A program made the translations under genes and the position numbers. The notes beneath the pieces were generated by a model that saw nothing but the letters and a program-made list of their open reading frames with translations, was not told the origin of the DNA and ran no database searches. Positions 56,905-64,000 of a DNA stretch of 64,000 bases are shown here, piece after piece (position 1 is the first letter of the stretch; every line of letters begins with the position of its first letter). The stretch covers positions 186,001-250,000 of the forward strand of contig NZ_PIPX01000002.1 in assembly GCF_003987225.1 (NCBI RefSeq). The letters run 5' to 3'. Origin of the DNA: Pseudidiomarina homiensis (GTDB taxonomy: Bacteria > Pseudomonadota > Gammaproteobacteria > Enterobacterales > Alteromonadaceae).

Positions 56905-57897
56905 ATGCAAAGAGGTTTACAATTGGTGGTGCTTGCTCTGGTGAGCACCCTACTCATGAGTTGCGCCGCAGTGGTCGAAGAGCGCCTGTCGATGCGACCC
57001 ACGGCGTTTACGTTAGAGGGTGATACCGAAGCATCGCTACGTATCTTGCAACTCGATTCACGTGAATTTTGCCTGCCTTTTCTCGGTGGCTGCACGGGCT
57101 ATTTGTACGGAAAGCCCTATCATTTGCTGGCCCAAGACGGGCAAGATAAGTATGAAAAATTTGATTTTGATTTCGCCTTCGATGTCGGAGATCGCATTGA
57201 AGAGTACCAACTGAGTTTAAAGCGTGAGGAAGTCTCGCCACAGCGTGGTACGGTGGTGTTGTTACACGGCTATGGCGGTGATAAGTCAACCATGGCCACC
57301 AACGCAGGCTATTTCATGTTTCTCGGCTACCATGTGATTGCGCCAGATCTGTTGGGTCATGGCGAGTCAACGACAGATCAAATGGGCTTTGGCGTGCGTG
57401 ACGCCGACATGATCTCGGCACTGCTCGATAGCCTACCGCAACGCGAAACGCCGGGACCTTTGTATCTAGCTGGGCTTTCTATGGGCACAGTGGCTGCTGC
57501 GCAGGTGGCGAAGCAACGTGATGATGTCGATGGTTTGATTTTGTTTGCCCCGATGGCTCCTATGGATGAAGCGACGAATGCCATGCTCGAACTGTGGTTC
57601 CCGCGCATGAGTAAGTTGATGCCCACCGAATCCATTCGCGAAGGTGTGATTGGCGCAATGCAGCGTCAGGATATCGAACTTGCCGAAACTGACTTACAGC
57701 AGCTATTGCCGCAACTTGACGTGCCTACGTTGATGATCGCCAGTGACATGGATACCGTTGCACCCTATGAGCGTTACTTGCCGTTAGAATCGGCAAAGCG
57801 CAAGCTGGTGATGGCGCCGGGGCGCCATCACATTACGGTGGGTATTATTGACAACGAGCTACATCAACATATTAGTGCGTGGTTAGCGGCGCACTAA
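56905..57897 (+). CDS. Lipoprotein alpha/beta hydrolase
   Basis: This is a 330-residue precursor with a lipobox LLMSC (Cys20) after a short hydrophobic leader, so probably outer-membrane anchored. The hydrolase core shows VVLLHGYGGDKSTM, nucleophile Ser in LAGLSMGTVAAA, acid in IASDMDTVAP and His in PGRHHITVG. Substrate unknown; a carboxylesterase or monoacylglycerol lipase-like activity would fit. It stands alone between metY and the convergent M48 peptidase. Confidence 0.8.
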   Translation: MQRGLQLVVLALVSTLLMSCAAVVEERLSMRPTAFTLEGDTEASLRILQLDSREFCLPFLGGCTGYLYGKPYHLLAQDGQDKYEKFDFDFAFDVGDRIEEYQLSLKREEVSPQRGTVVLLHGYGGDKSTMATNAGYFMFLGYHVIAPDLLGHGESTTDQMGFGVRDADMISALLDSLPQRETPGPLYLAGLSMGTVAAAQVAKQRDDVDGLILFAPMAPMDEATNAMLELWFPRMSKLMPTESIREGVIGAMQRQDIELAETDLQQLLPQLDVPTLMIASDMDTVAPYERYLPLESAKRKLVMAPGRHHITVGIIDNELHQHISAWLAAH

Positions 57898-57901
57898 GCG
57901 T

Positions 57902-59536
57902 CTATTGCAGCATTTCGTCCGGGATAGGCACTTCGATACAGGCACACAAAATAGCCACTAACTGGCGCTCCGCTGGGGACACGACGTTGTCTTTGCGTAC
58001 GGTTTCCAGCCATTTCTGAATGAGTGTTTCTTTGGCTTTCGGCGCCCAACCACGACACGTATTGAGCGCCTTACCTAACGCTACACGGTCAACATCTTGG
58101 CCAGCATCAGCACGCTCGAGAGCGGTAACAGTCACGTCCAACGCCTTTTGGTTGTCGAGGGTGTCTTTGAATTTGCCTTTGGGTAACAGCTGTCTGGCAA
58201 GCAGCTGATACAGGCCCCAGTGAAACAAATCTTGGCTTTGCGCCATCTCTTGCAGGTCCTTCAGCAGGTTCAAGCGCTGTGCTTCCGACGCTTGCCGTAA
58301 AGCCGGCACGGCGAGCTCTACCAAGGCAAGTTGTTGTGCTGGATTTAACCCTTTCAGGGCTTCGTTGGGTTCACCGAGCAGTTCGCTAAGTACTAAATCA
58401 TGTACAAGCTTCGGTGCCTGTTGGGGGCTATGCGCCTGCTCAAGGAGCATTGCGGGTAGCGCTAATAAGGCTAATTTATTCAGCGCTGATGGCTTCGGCT
58501 GTGCCGCAACATGCTCTTGCTCAGAGCGGCTGCGCGCTTTACGTGGTTCAGGGAAACGTCCGTTCCAGTGCGGCTCGATGCGCTTAATGCGTTTTTCGAG
58601 CGGCGGGTGAGTGGCCATCATACCGAACCAATGTTTGAGCGCTTCGCCAAAAAATAAATGCGCTGCTTCATCGGCATTCTTACTGACCAGTCGGCTACCA
58701 TGTTGGCGCGCACCGATTTGCTTTAATGCGCCCGATAACCCTCCTGGGTTACGCGTGAACTGCACTGCTGCGGCGTCGGCAAGGAACTCGCGTTGGCGAC
58801 TCACGGCCGCTTTGATCAGGTTGCCAAACAGCACGCCGATGCCACCGACAATCAATAGGCCAATACCAACCAGCGGTAAGGCATTTTTGTTATTGCGACC
58901 ACGACTGCGGCCACCGGAATACAACAGAATTCGCCCTAGGTGAGCAACCGCAAGAATCCCAGCAAGTGCGGCGATTAAGCGAATATTTAGGCGCATGTCA
59001 CCGTTAAGAATATGGCTAAATTCGTGGGCGACTACGCCTTGTAATTGCTCGCGTGAGAAAGTTTCGACGGAGCCGCGGGTGAGCCCGATGACCGCATCGC
59101 GCGTGTCATACCCAGCGGCAAAGGCATTAATATTGCTCTCATGTGGCAGAATATACACTGCAGGAACCGGCATATTCGCGGCAATTGCCATTTCTTCGAC
59201 CACATTGAGCACACGACGCTCAACGGCATCTTGTGTGTCTGGCGAGACCAGTTCACCGCCCAGATATTCGGCAATCACTTTACCGCCGGCTTTTAGTTGT
59301 AGCCATTTGATCAACATGACCAACAAAATGCCTCCACCGACCGCTAAGCTGACCCACAGAAATGGCTGAATACTGAGTTGATAGCCCCCGTTACCATCGG
59401 TTTGTACGGCTCCGGCGATAAACGCTACCACCAAAGTTACCGCGGCAATGATTAGGCCGAAGGCGAGAAAGAATAAAAGTACCAGCAGACCGGTATTGCG
59501 CCGAGCCTGCTGTTGATGTTCAAAGAAATTAACCAT
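57902..59536 (-). CDS. M48 family membrane metallopeptidase (HtpX-like)
   Basis: This is a 544-residue protease: two N-terminal helices (18-45, 55-78), the zinc motif HEFSH in GVVAHEFSHILNGD at about residue 170, further helices near 190-210 and 220-245, the third ligand Glu in REFLADAAAVQFTR, and a helical C-terminal half (350-544) not present in HtpX itself. It is paired with lemA 11 bp upstream, a common combination. The role is probably membrane protein quality control. Confidence 0.88.
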   Translation of the reverse strand: MVNFFEHQQQARRNTGLLVLLFFLAFGLIIAAVTLVVAFIAGAVQTDGNGGYQLSIQPFLWVSLAVGGGILLVMLIKWLQLKAGGKVIAEYLGGELVSPDTQDAVERRVLNVVEEMAIAANMPVPAVYILPHESNINAFAAGYDTRDAVIGLTRGSVETFSREQLQGVVAHEFSHILNGDMRLNIRLIAALAGILAVAHLGRILLYSGGRSRGRNNKNALPLVGIGLLIVGGIGVLFGNLIKAAVSRQREFLADAAAVQFTRNPGGLSGALKQIGARQHGSRLVSKNADEAAHLFFGEALKHWFGMMATHPPLEKRIKRIEPHWNGRFPEPRKARSRSEQEHVAAQPKPSALNKLALLALPAMLLEQAHSPQQAPKLVHDLVLSELLGEPNEALKGLNPAQQLALVELAVPALRQASEAQRLNLLKDLQEMAQSQDLFHWGLYQLLARQLLPKGKFKDTLDNQKALDVTVTALERADAGQDVDRVALGKALNTCRGWAPKAKETLIQKWLETVRKDNVVSPAERQLVAILCACIEVPIPDEMLQ

Positions 59537-59547
59537 TCTAATACGAC

Positions 59548-60141
59548 TTAAAAGTTAACTTTAGGTGCGGCTTGAATCTCGGCACTATCCGCAAACTCGA
59601 GCAAGCTGGCGTCTTTACCGTGACCAAAGAAGCTGGCAAAAGCGACCGGCGGGAATGACTGACGGTAAGTGTTGTAGCTCATCACCGCATCGTTAAATGC
59701 TTGGCGGGCAAAAGCAACGCGGTTTTCCGTGCTGGTCAACTCTTCCGACACTTGCATCATGTTCTCGTTGGCTTTCAGCTCAGGGTACGCTTCCATCACC
59801 ACGTTCAAACGACCTAAGGCGCTGCCTAATGCACTTTCGGCGCCGCCTAATTCATGCATGGCGTTGGCATTGCGTGGATCTTGTGCCGCTTTGGGCAGTG
59901 CTGCTGCCGCTTGATTACGCGCTTGCGTTACCGCTTCGAGGGTTTCACTTTCGTGCTTCAAGTAGGCTTTCGCAGTCTCAACCAGATTTGGAATAAGGTC
60001 ATAACGACGTTTTAGTTGTACTTCGATTTGTGCAAAAGCATTCTCAAATTGGTTCTTTAAACGGACAAGTTTGTTGTAAATGCTGATGAGATACACAAAC
60101 AACACAATCGCGATAATGATAATAATCCAACCAGTACTCAT
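59548..60141 (-). CDS. lemA: LemA family protein
   Basis: This 197-residue protein has an N-terminal helix (2-22), a short linker and a helical-hairpin LemA domain with RYDLIPNLVETAKAYLKHESETLE at about residues 48-71. The C-terminus follows the family pattern (FNDAVMSYNTYRQSFPPVAFASFFG). LemA proteins are envelope proteins of unclear role, often in operons with M48 peptidases as here. The start at 60141 follows AAGGAACC. The gene is divergent from gmk, with 86 bp between. Confidence 0.9.
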   Translation of the reverse strand: MSTGWIIIIIAIVLFVYLISIYNKLVRLKNQFENAFAQIEVQLKRRYDLIPNLVETAKAYLKHESETLEAVTQARNQAAAALPKAAQDPRNANAMHELGGAESALGSALGRLNVVMEAYPELKANENMMQVSEELTSTENRVAFARQAFNDAVMSYNTYRQSFPPVAFASFFGHGKDASLLEFADSAEIQAAPKVNF

Positions 60142-60227
60142 GTCGGGGTTCCTTGTAGTTAAGATGTCGCACGCTTACCAGCAACATGCTATGCTTTGCC
60201 GTCATTCGCAAGTGATTTTTAGAAGCC

Positions 60228-60869
60228 ATGACGACATCCACCGCTGACGGAAATTTATTTATTGTTGCTGCACCAAGTGGTGCAGGTAAATCCAGTTTAA
60301 TCCGTGCTTTGCTTGAGCGCCACAATGATGGCAGCATGCAAGTCTCGGTTTCGTGTACGACGCGGGCGCCGCGGCCCGGTGAAGTGAACGGTGTGCACTA
60401 TCACTTTCTTGATGTCGAAACCTTTCAGCGCAAGATCGAAGAAAACGCTTTTTATGAATGGGCGAAAGTCTTCGACAACTACTATGGCACGTCACGGCTG
60501 GTGATTGAAGAGACCTTAAAGCAAGGCATCGATGTTTTTCTGGATATCGATTGGCAGGGTGCCCGGCAAGTACGTGAAGCCTACCCACCAGCACAATCTA
60601 TTTTTATTGTGCCGCCGAGTCTTGAAACATTGGAACAGAGACTACGCAGCCGTGGGCAAGATAGCGACGAAGTCATTGCTGGGCGCATGGCCAAGGCGCA
60701 AGCCGAAATGTCCCATTACCACGAGTTCGATTATTTGCTGGTGAATGATAATTTCGATGAAAGCTTGGCAAATTTTGAACATATTGTACTGGCGCGACGC
60801 CAGAGAATGGCGTTGCAGCAATCACGACATGCGGCTAAACTCAAAGATCTCTTGGCGAATGCTGGGTAA
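60228..60869 (+). CDS. gmk: Guanylate kinase
   Basis: This is a 213-residue kinase with the P-loop [17 protein letters not shown] at about residues 15-31, GMP-binding [21 protein letters not shown] and lid [18 protein letters not shown]. It makes GDP from GMP. It is first of the conserved gmk-rpoZ-spoT block. Confidence 0.97.
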   Translation: MTTSTADGNLFIVAAPSGAGKSSLIRALLERHNDGSMQVSVSCTTRAPRPGEVNGVHYHFLDVETFQRKIEENAFYEWAKVFDNYYGTSRLVIEETLKQGIDVFLDIDWQGARQVREAYPPAQSIFIVPPSLETLEQRLRSRGQDSDEVIAGRMAKAQAEMSHYHEFDYLLVNDNFDESLANFEHIVLARRQRMALQQSRHAAKLKDLLANAG

Positions 60870-60929
60870 ATCCGTATAATTCGTGACCCATTTTGCAATT
60901 GCAATCTATTTTATTAAGTTGGAGTAACT

Positions 60930-61205
60930 ATGGCGCGCGTAACTGTAGAAGAAGCTGTTGATCGTATTGGCAATCGATTTGACTTGGTATTAGTCGCCTC
61001 ACGCCGTGCCCGTCAGTTGGCCACCCAAGGCAAAGATGCTTTGGTTCCGTGGAAGAATAACGAGAAAGCAACCGTTGTTGCTTTGCGTGAAATCGAAGGT
61101 GGTTTGATCGACGCCGAACGTTTGGACGTTGAAGAACGCACCGAAATGGCTCAGCAAGACGCTGATGAACTTGCTGCTGTAGATGCGATCCGTGGTCTTG
61201 AGTAA
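60930..61205 (+). CDS. rpoZ: RNA polymerase omega subunit
   Basis: This is a 91-residue omega subunit starting [21 protein letters not shown], followed by RRARQL and [15 protein letters not shown]. It assists folding of beta-prime and forms one ppGpp site with it. The gene lies 60 bp after gmk and 5 bp before spoT, placing the ppGpp receptor and ppGpp enzyme in one transcript. Confidence 0.97.
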   Translation: MARVTVEEAVDRIGNRFDLVLVASRRARQLATQGKDALVPWKNNEKATVVALREIEGGLIDAERLDVEERTEMAQQDADELAAVDAIRGLE

Positions 61206-61210
61206 CGCGG

Positions 61211-63319
61211 GTGTATTTATTTGAAGGTCTCCGGCAGCAATTAGCCGAGTATCTGCCACCTGATCAGGTGCAGCGTGCCGCTGCGGCCTTTAAACTGGCC
61301 GCAGAAGCGCACAAAACGCAAAAACGCCGTAGCGGCGAACCTTATATTACCCATCCTGTTGCCGTAGCCGGCATCCTTGCTGACATGCGCCTTGACCATG
61401 AGACCATCATGGCAGCGCTGTTGCATGATGTGATCGAAGACACCGAATTCACCCAAGAAGACCTGGCCGAGCAGTTTGGCTCCACGGTCGCTGAGTTGGT
61501 GGAAGGCGTGTCGAAACTCGATAAGCTTACCTTTGATTCGAAGGAAGAATTACAAACCGAAAACTATCGCAAAATGATTATGGCGATGGTCCACGATATT
61601 CGGGTTATTCTGATTAAGCTTGCCGACCGCACGCACAACATGCGCACTATTGGTCATTTGCGCCCCGATAAACGCCGCCGTATTGCTCGCGAAACCCTCG
61701 AGATTTATGCGCCACTCGCGCACCGTCTTGGTATTCACGATATTAAGAACGAGCTCGAGCATCTAGGCTTCTTTGCTTTGTATCCTTGGCGCGCCAAACT
61801 GCTTGAGTCACAAGTAAAGCAAGCGCGCGGCAATCGCCGTGAGTTGGTTGAACGGGTGCAGAAAGAAGTCGAAGCACGCTTGCATGAACATGGCATTAGC
61901 GCTCGCGTGCTAGGCCGTGAAAAGCATTTGTACAGCATTTACAAAAAAATGCTGAGTAAAGAACTGCATTTTGAACAGGTCATGGACATCTACGCTTTTC
62001 GGGTGATTGTTGACGAAGTTGACACCTGCTATCGCGTGCTGGGTGCACTGCATAACCTCTATAAACCGATCGAAACGCGTTTTAAAGATTACATTGCGAT
62101 TCCGAAGTCGAACGGTTACCAGTCATTGCATACGTCCTTGAAGGGGCCACACGGTATTCCTGTTGAGATTCAGATCCGCACCGAAGAAATGAACTTGATG
62201 GCAGATCGCGGGGTTGCCGCGCATTGGCTCTATAAAACCGAAGAGAGCTCGGGTACGACCGCGCAGGTGCGGGCCCGCCGTTGGATGCAAAGTTTGCTCG
62301 AACTGCAGCAAAGCACTGGTAATGCATTTGAATTTATTGAGAACGTGAAATCTGAACTGTTCCCAGAAGAAATTTATGTGTTTACCCCCGAGGGCCGCAT
62401 CATTGAGCTCCCACAAGGTGCAACGCCAGTCGACTTTGCCTATGCGGTGCATACCGATATTGGTAACACCTGCATCGGTGCGCGAGTGAATCATAAAGTG
62501 TATTCGTTGAGTAAGCCGCTTGAGACTGGCCAAACCGTTGAAATTAAAACAGCGCCAGGTTCACGCCCGAATATTGCTTGGCTGAACTTTGCGGTGACCG
62601 GTAAGGCTCGTGCGAAAATCCGGCAGTATTTGAAAGGCCAAGAAACCCGCGAGGCGGAACAGCTTGGTGAGCGTTTGTTGCGCGCCGCACTGGGGCCAGT
62701 GAATTATAATGATATTTCGGGCGCAGAGTTCGAGCGTGTCTGCGAAGAAGTCAAAGTCGAGTCGAAATCTCAATTGCTGCGGGAAATTGGTCTCGGCAAT
62801 ATGATGTCGGTTGCGATTGCGAAACGTCTGTTGGGCGAAATGCAGCAGCTTAGAGACGAACAGCCGAGCAATGGCCGCGGACTCTCCATCAAAGGCGCCG
62901 AAGGGTTGTTGGTGAGCTTCGCTAAATGTTGTCGACCGATTCCAGGCGATGACATTATTGCCCACGTTAGCCCAGGTAAAGGATTGGTTATCCATCGTCG
63001 CGAGTGCAAGAACGTGCGTGGCCATGAAGACGAGCCAGGCCGTTACTTCCCGGTACAGTGGGACAACAAGCCTGAAGCAGAATTTATTACTGAAGTACGG
63101 GTCGAGGTGGTGAACCACCAAGGGGCGTTGGCGAAGCTGACGTCAAATATTGCGGCCACCGGCTGCAACATTCACGGCCTGAAGACCGAAGAAGTCGATG
63201 CCAATATCTACTACATTGATGTGGCATTAACCGTTCATGATCGGAAGCAACTTGCTGATGTGATTCGTCATATTCGCAAGATGCCAGATGTACAACGCGT
63301 CGCGCGTTTAAGGAAATAA
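61211..63319 (+). CDS. spoT: Bifunctional (p)ppGpp synthetase/hydrolase SpoT
   Basis: This is a 702-residue RelA/SpoT enzyme: HD hydrolase domain at 20-180 ([11 protein letters not shown] intact), synthetase domain at 235-350 ([26 protein letters not shown]), TGS at 385-450 and a C-terminal ACT domain at 630-700. The intact HD motif marks it as SpoT rather than RelA. The start is GTG 61211 (MYLFEGL), the usual SpoT N-terminus. It is 5 bp after rpoZ; ridA begins 1 bp after its stop. Confidence 0.97.
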   Translation: MYLFEGLRQQLAEYLPPDQVQRAAAAFKLAAEAHKTQKRRSGEPYITHPVAVAGILADMRLDHETIMAALLHDVIEDTEFTQEDLAEQFGSTVAELVEGVSKLDKLTFDSKEELQTENYRKMIMAMVHDIRVILIKLADRTHNMRTIGHLRPDKRRRIARETLEIYAPLAHRLGIHDIKNELEHLGFFALYPWRAKLLESQVKQARGNRRELVERVQKEVEARLHEHGISARVLGREKHLYSIYKKMLSKELHFEQVMDIYAFRVIVDEVDTCYRVLGALHNLYKPIETRFKDYIAIPKSNGYQSLHTSLKGPHGIPVEIQIRTEEMNLMADRGVAAHWLYKTEESSGTTAQVRARRWMQSLLELQQSTGNAFEFIENVKSELFPEEIYVFTPEGRIIELPQGATPVDFAYAVHTDIGNTCIGARVNHKVYSLSKPLETGQTVEIKTAPGSRPNIAWLNFAVTGKARAKIRQYLKGQETREAEQLGERLLRAALGPVNYNDISGAEFERVCEEVKVESKSQLLREIGLGNMMSVAIAKRLLGEMQQLRDEQPSNGRGLSIKGAEGLLVSFAKCCRPIPGDDIIAHVSPGKGLVIHRRECKNVRGHEDEPGRYFPVQWDNKPEAEFITEVRVEVVNHQGALAKLTSNIAATGCNIHGLKTEEVDANIYYIDVALTVHDRKQLADVIRHIRKMPDVQRVARLRK

Positions 63320-63320
63320 C

Positions 63321-63713
63321 ATGTCAAAAGTCATTATTAATACCGACAAGGCACCAGCGGCGATTGGTACCTATTCACAAGCTGTGAAAATTGGCACAAC
63401 CGTTTACCTGTCGGGGCAAATTCCGTTTGTGCCTGAAACAATGGAATTCGTCAGCGAAGATTTTCGAGCACAAGCTGTGCAGGTGTTTAAGAACCTGTCA
63501 GCCGTGTGTGAAGCCGCCGGCGGTGAATTGCAAGATATGGTGAAAGTACAAATATACCTAACTGATCTAGGCCAATTCGCCATTGTGAATGAAGTGATGG
63601 CTGAATTTTTCCGCACGCCGTATCCTGCGCGCGCCGCTATCGGCGTGAAAGCTCTACCGAAGGGCGCGCAAATCGAAATTGACGGCGTCATGGAGTTACC
63701 GAGCACCAATTAA
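63321..63713 (+). CDS. ridA: RidA family reactive-intermediate deaminase
   Basis: This is a 130-residue RidA with the catalytic Arg in [21 protein letters not shown] and the family start [23 protein letters not shown]. It hydrolyses enamine/imine intermediates from PLP enzymes, protecting other enzymes. It is tightly linked to spoT and convergent with an NhaC-like gene, overlapping it by 4 bp. Confidence 0.95.
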   Translation: MSKVIINTDKAPAAIGTYSQAVKIGTTVYLSGQIPFVPETMEFVSEDFRAQAVQVFKNLSAVCEAAGGELQDMVKVQIYLTDLGQFAIVNEVMAEFFRTPYPARAAIGVKALPKGAQIEIDGVMELPSTN

Positions 63714-64000
63714 GTGGTGCTCGGCTCAAGCTTTTCACGCCCTTCTAACGGCTTACGCCAGATAATCATTGCTAGCGCCACAGCGCCAAGAATGAAGCAG
63801 TAGCCAGTATTCACACTCACTTGAATTGGCGTTAGCCCAAAGCTAGCGCCCATGAAGAGTGCTTGCGCACCGTACGGCAAGGCACCTTGCACCACACACG
63901 CAAAAATATCCAACAAACTCGCGCTTTGTCGTGGCGCTAGATTACCTTCTTCGGCAAGACGTTTACTGACTTCACCAGAGAGCAAAATCGTCACCGTATT
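63710..64000 (-). CDS. NhaC-like Na+/H+ antiporter (C-terminal part)
   Basis: Only the last 97 codons are in the window; the frame runs off the right edge. The visible part has [36 protein letters not shown] and two hydrophobic segments, matching the end of NhaC-family antiporters. The tail ends in a charged stretch after residue IIWRK. The GTG at 63994 is internal, not a start. Confidence 0.75.
   Translation of the reverse strand, partial: NTVTILLSGEVSKRLAEEGNLAPRQSASLLDIFACVVQGALPYGAQALFMGASFGLTPIQVSVNTGYCFILGAVALAMIIWRKPLEGREKLEPSTT

Overview
The window reads as a chromosomal segment of a free-living, aerobic, probably marine gammaproteobacterium of the Alteromonadales type. The support is a gmk-rpoZ-spoT core block, MetJ-like and Fur-like operators, two large TonB-dependent receptors, and a DgcN/DgcA pair of the kind known from Pseudoalteromonas. 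The genus cannot be fixed from the sequence alone. Coding density is high: no gap between genes exceeds about 215 bp, and no rRNA, tRNA, CRISPR array, IS element or prophage was seen.

Layout. (1) 1-7.8 kb: a D-amino-acid (D-glutamate) use locus with an exported N-acyl-D-amino-acid deacylase-like enzyme (cut by the window edge), a GntR/FCD regulator, a TonB receptor-dgcN-YkvI-like transporter operon, and a divergent dgcA-DUF819 transporter operon. (2) 7.8-12.2 kb: an orphan HipB-like XRE protein, a LysR regulator facing a DoxX-dioxygenase pair, an orphan HigA-like XRE protein with a perfect 16-bp inverted repeat upstream, a luciferase-like flavin oxidoreductase and a small membrane protein. 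(3) 12.3-23.5 kb: three c-di-GMP enzymes interleaved with a PepSY lipoprotein/cytochrome b561 pair, OsmC, upp, an exported catalase-peroxidase, YjbQ and an outer-membrane protein. (4) 23.6-26.6 kb: an arsenate operon (ArsC-ArsR fusion, GAPDH, ArsJ) with its own repeated operator. (5) 26.6-32.3 kb: a PAS-GGDEF-EAL protein, then a Baeyer-Villiger-type monooxygenase/hydrolase/lactonase-like operon, then an N-terminally truncated mscL. (6) 32.3-36.0 kb: a D-threonine aldolase-like enzyme and an M24 peptidase-LOG-NTF2-like operon. (7) 36.0-53.4 kb: a light and c-di-GMP region. A DASH cryptochrome is divergent from a heme oxygenase-permease-LOV-GGDEF-EAL operon. It is followed by a FecA-like receptor, dGTPase, a permease and YajQ, then a giant CheB-CheR-PAS-GGDEF-EAL protein overlapping a bacteriophytochrome that has no output domain. 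(8) 53.4-56.9 kb: methionine branch genes (metX-like, homoserine dehydrogenase, metY) with MetJ boxes. (9) 56.9-64 kb: a lipoprotein hydrolase, LemA/M48 protease, gmk, rpoZ, spoT, ridA and part of an NhaC-like antiporter.

The most notable theme is light sensing joined to c-di-GMP signalling. The window holds the enzyme that makes biliverdin, a biliverdin-binding phytochrome module lacking any kinase, a LOV blue-light GGDEF-EAL protein with its photoactive Cys, a cryptochrome, six GGDEF proteins (four also with EAL) and the proposed c-di-GMP binder YajQ. The phytochrome start codon lies inside the end of the GGDEF-EAL gene, which suggests a split two-protein red-light c-di-GMP switch. All functions here are inferred from sequence motifs and context; nothing was searched against databases.
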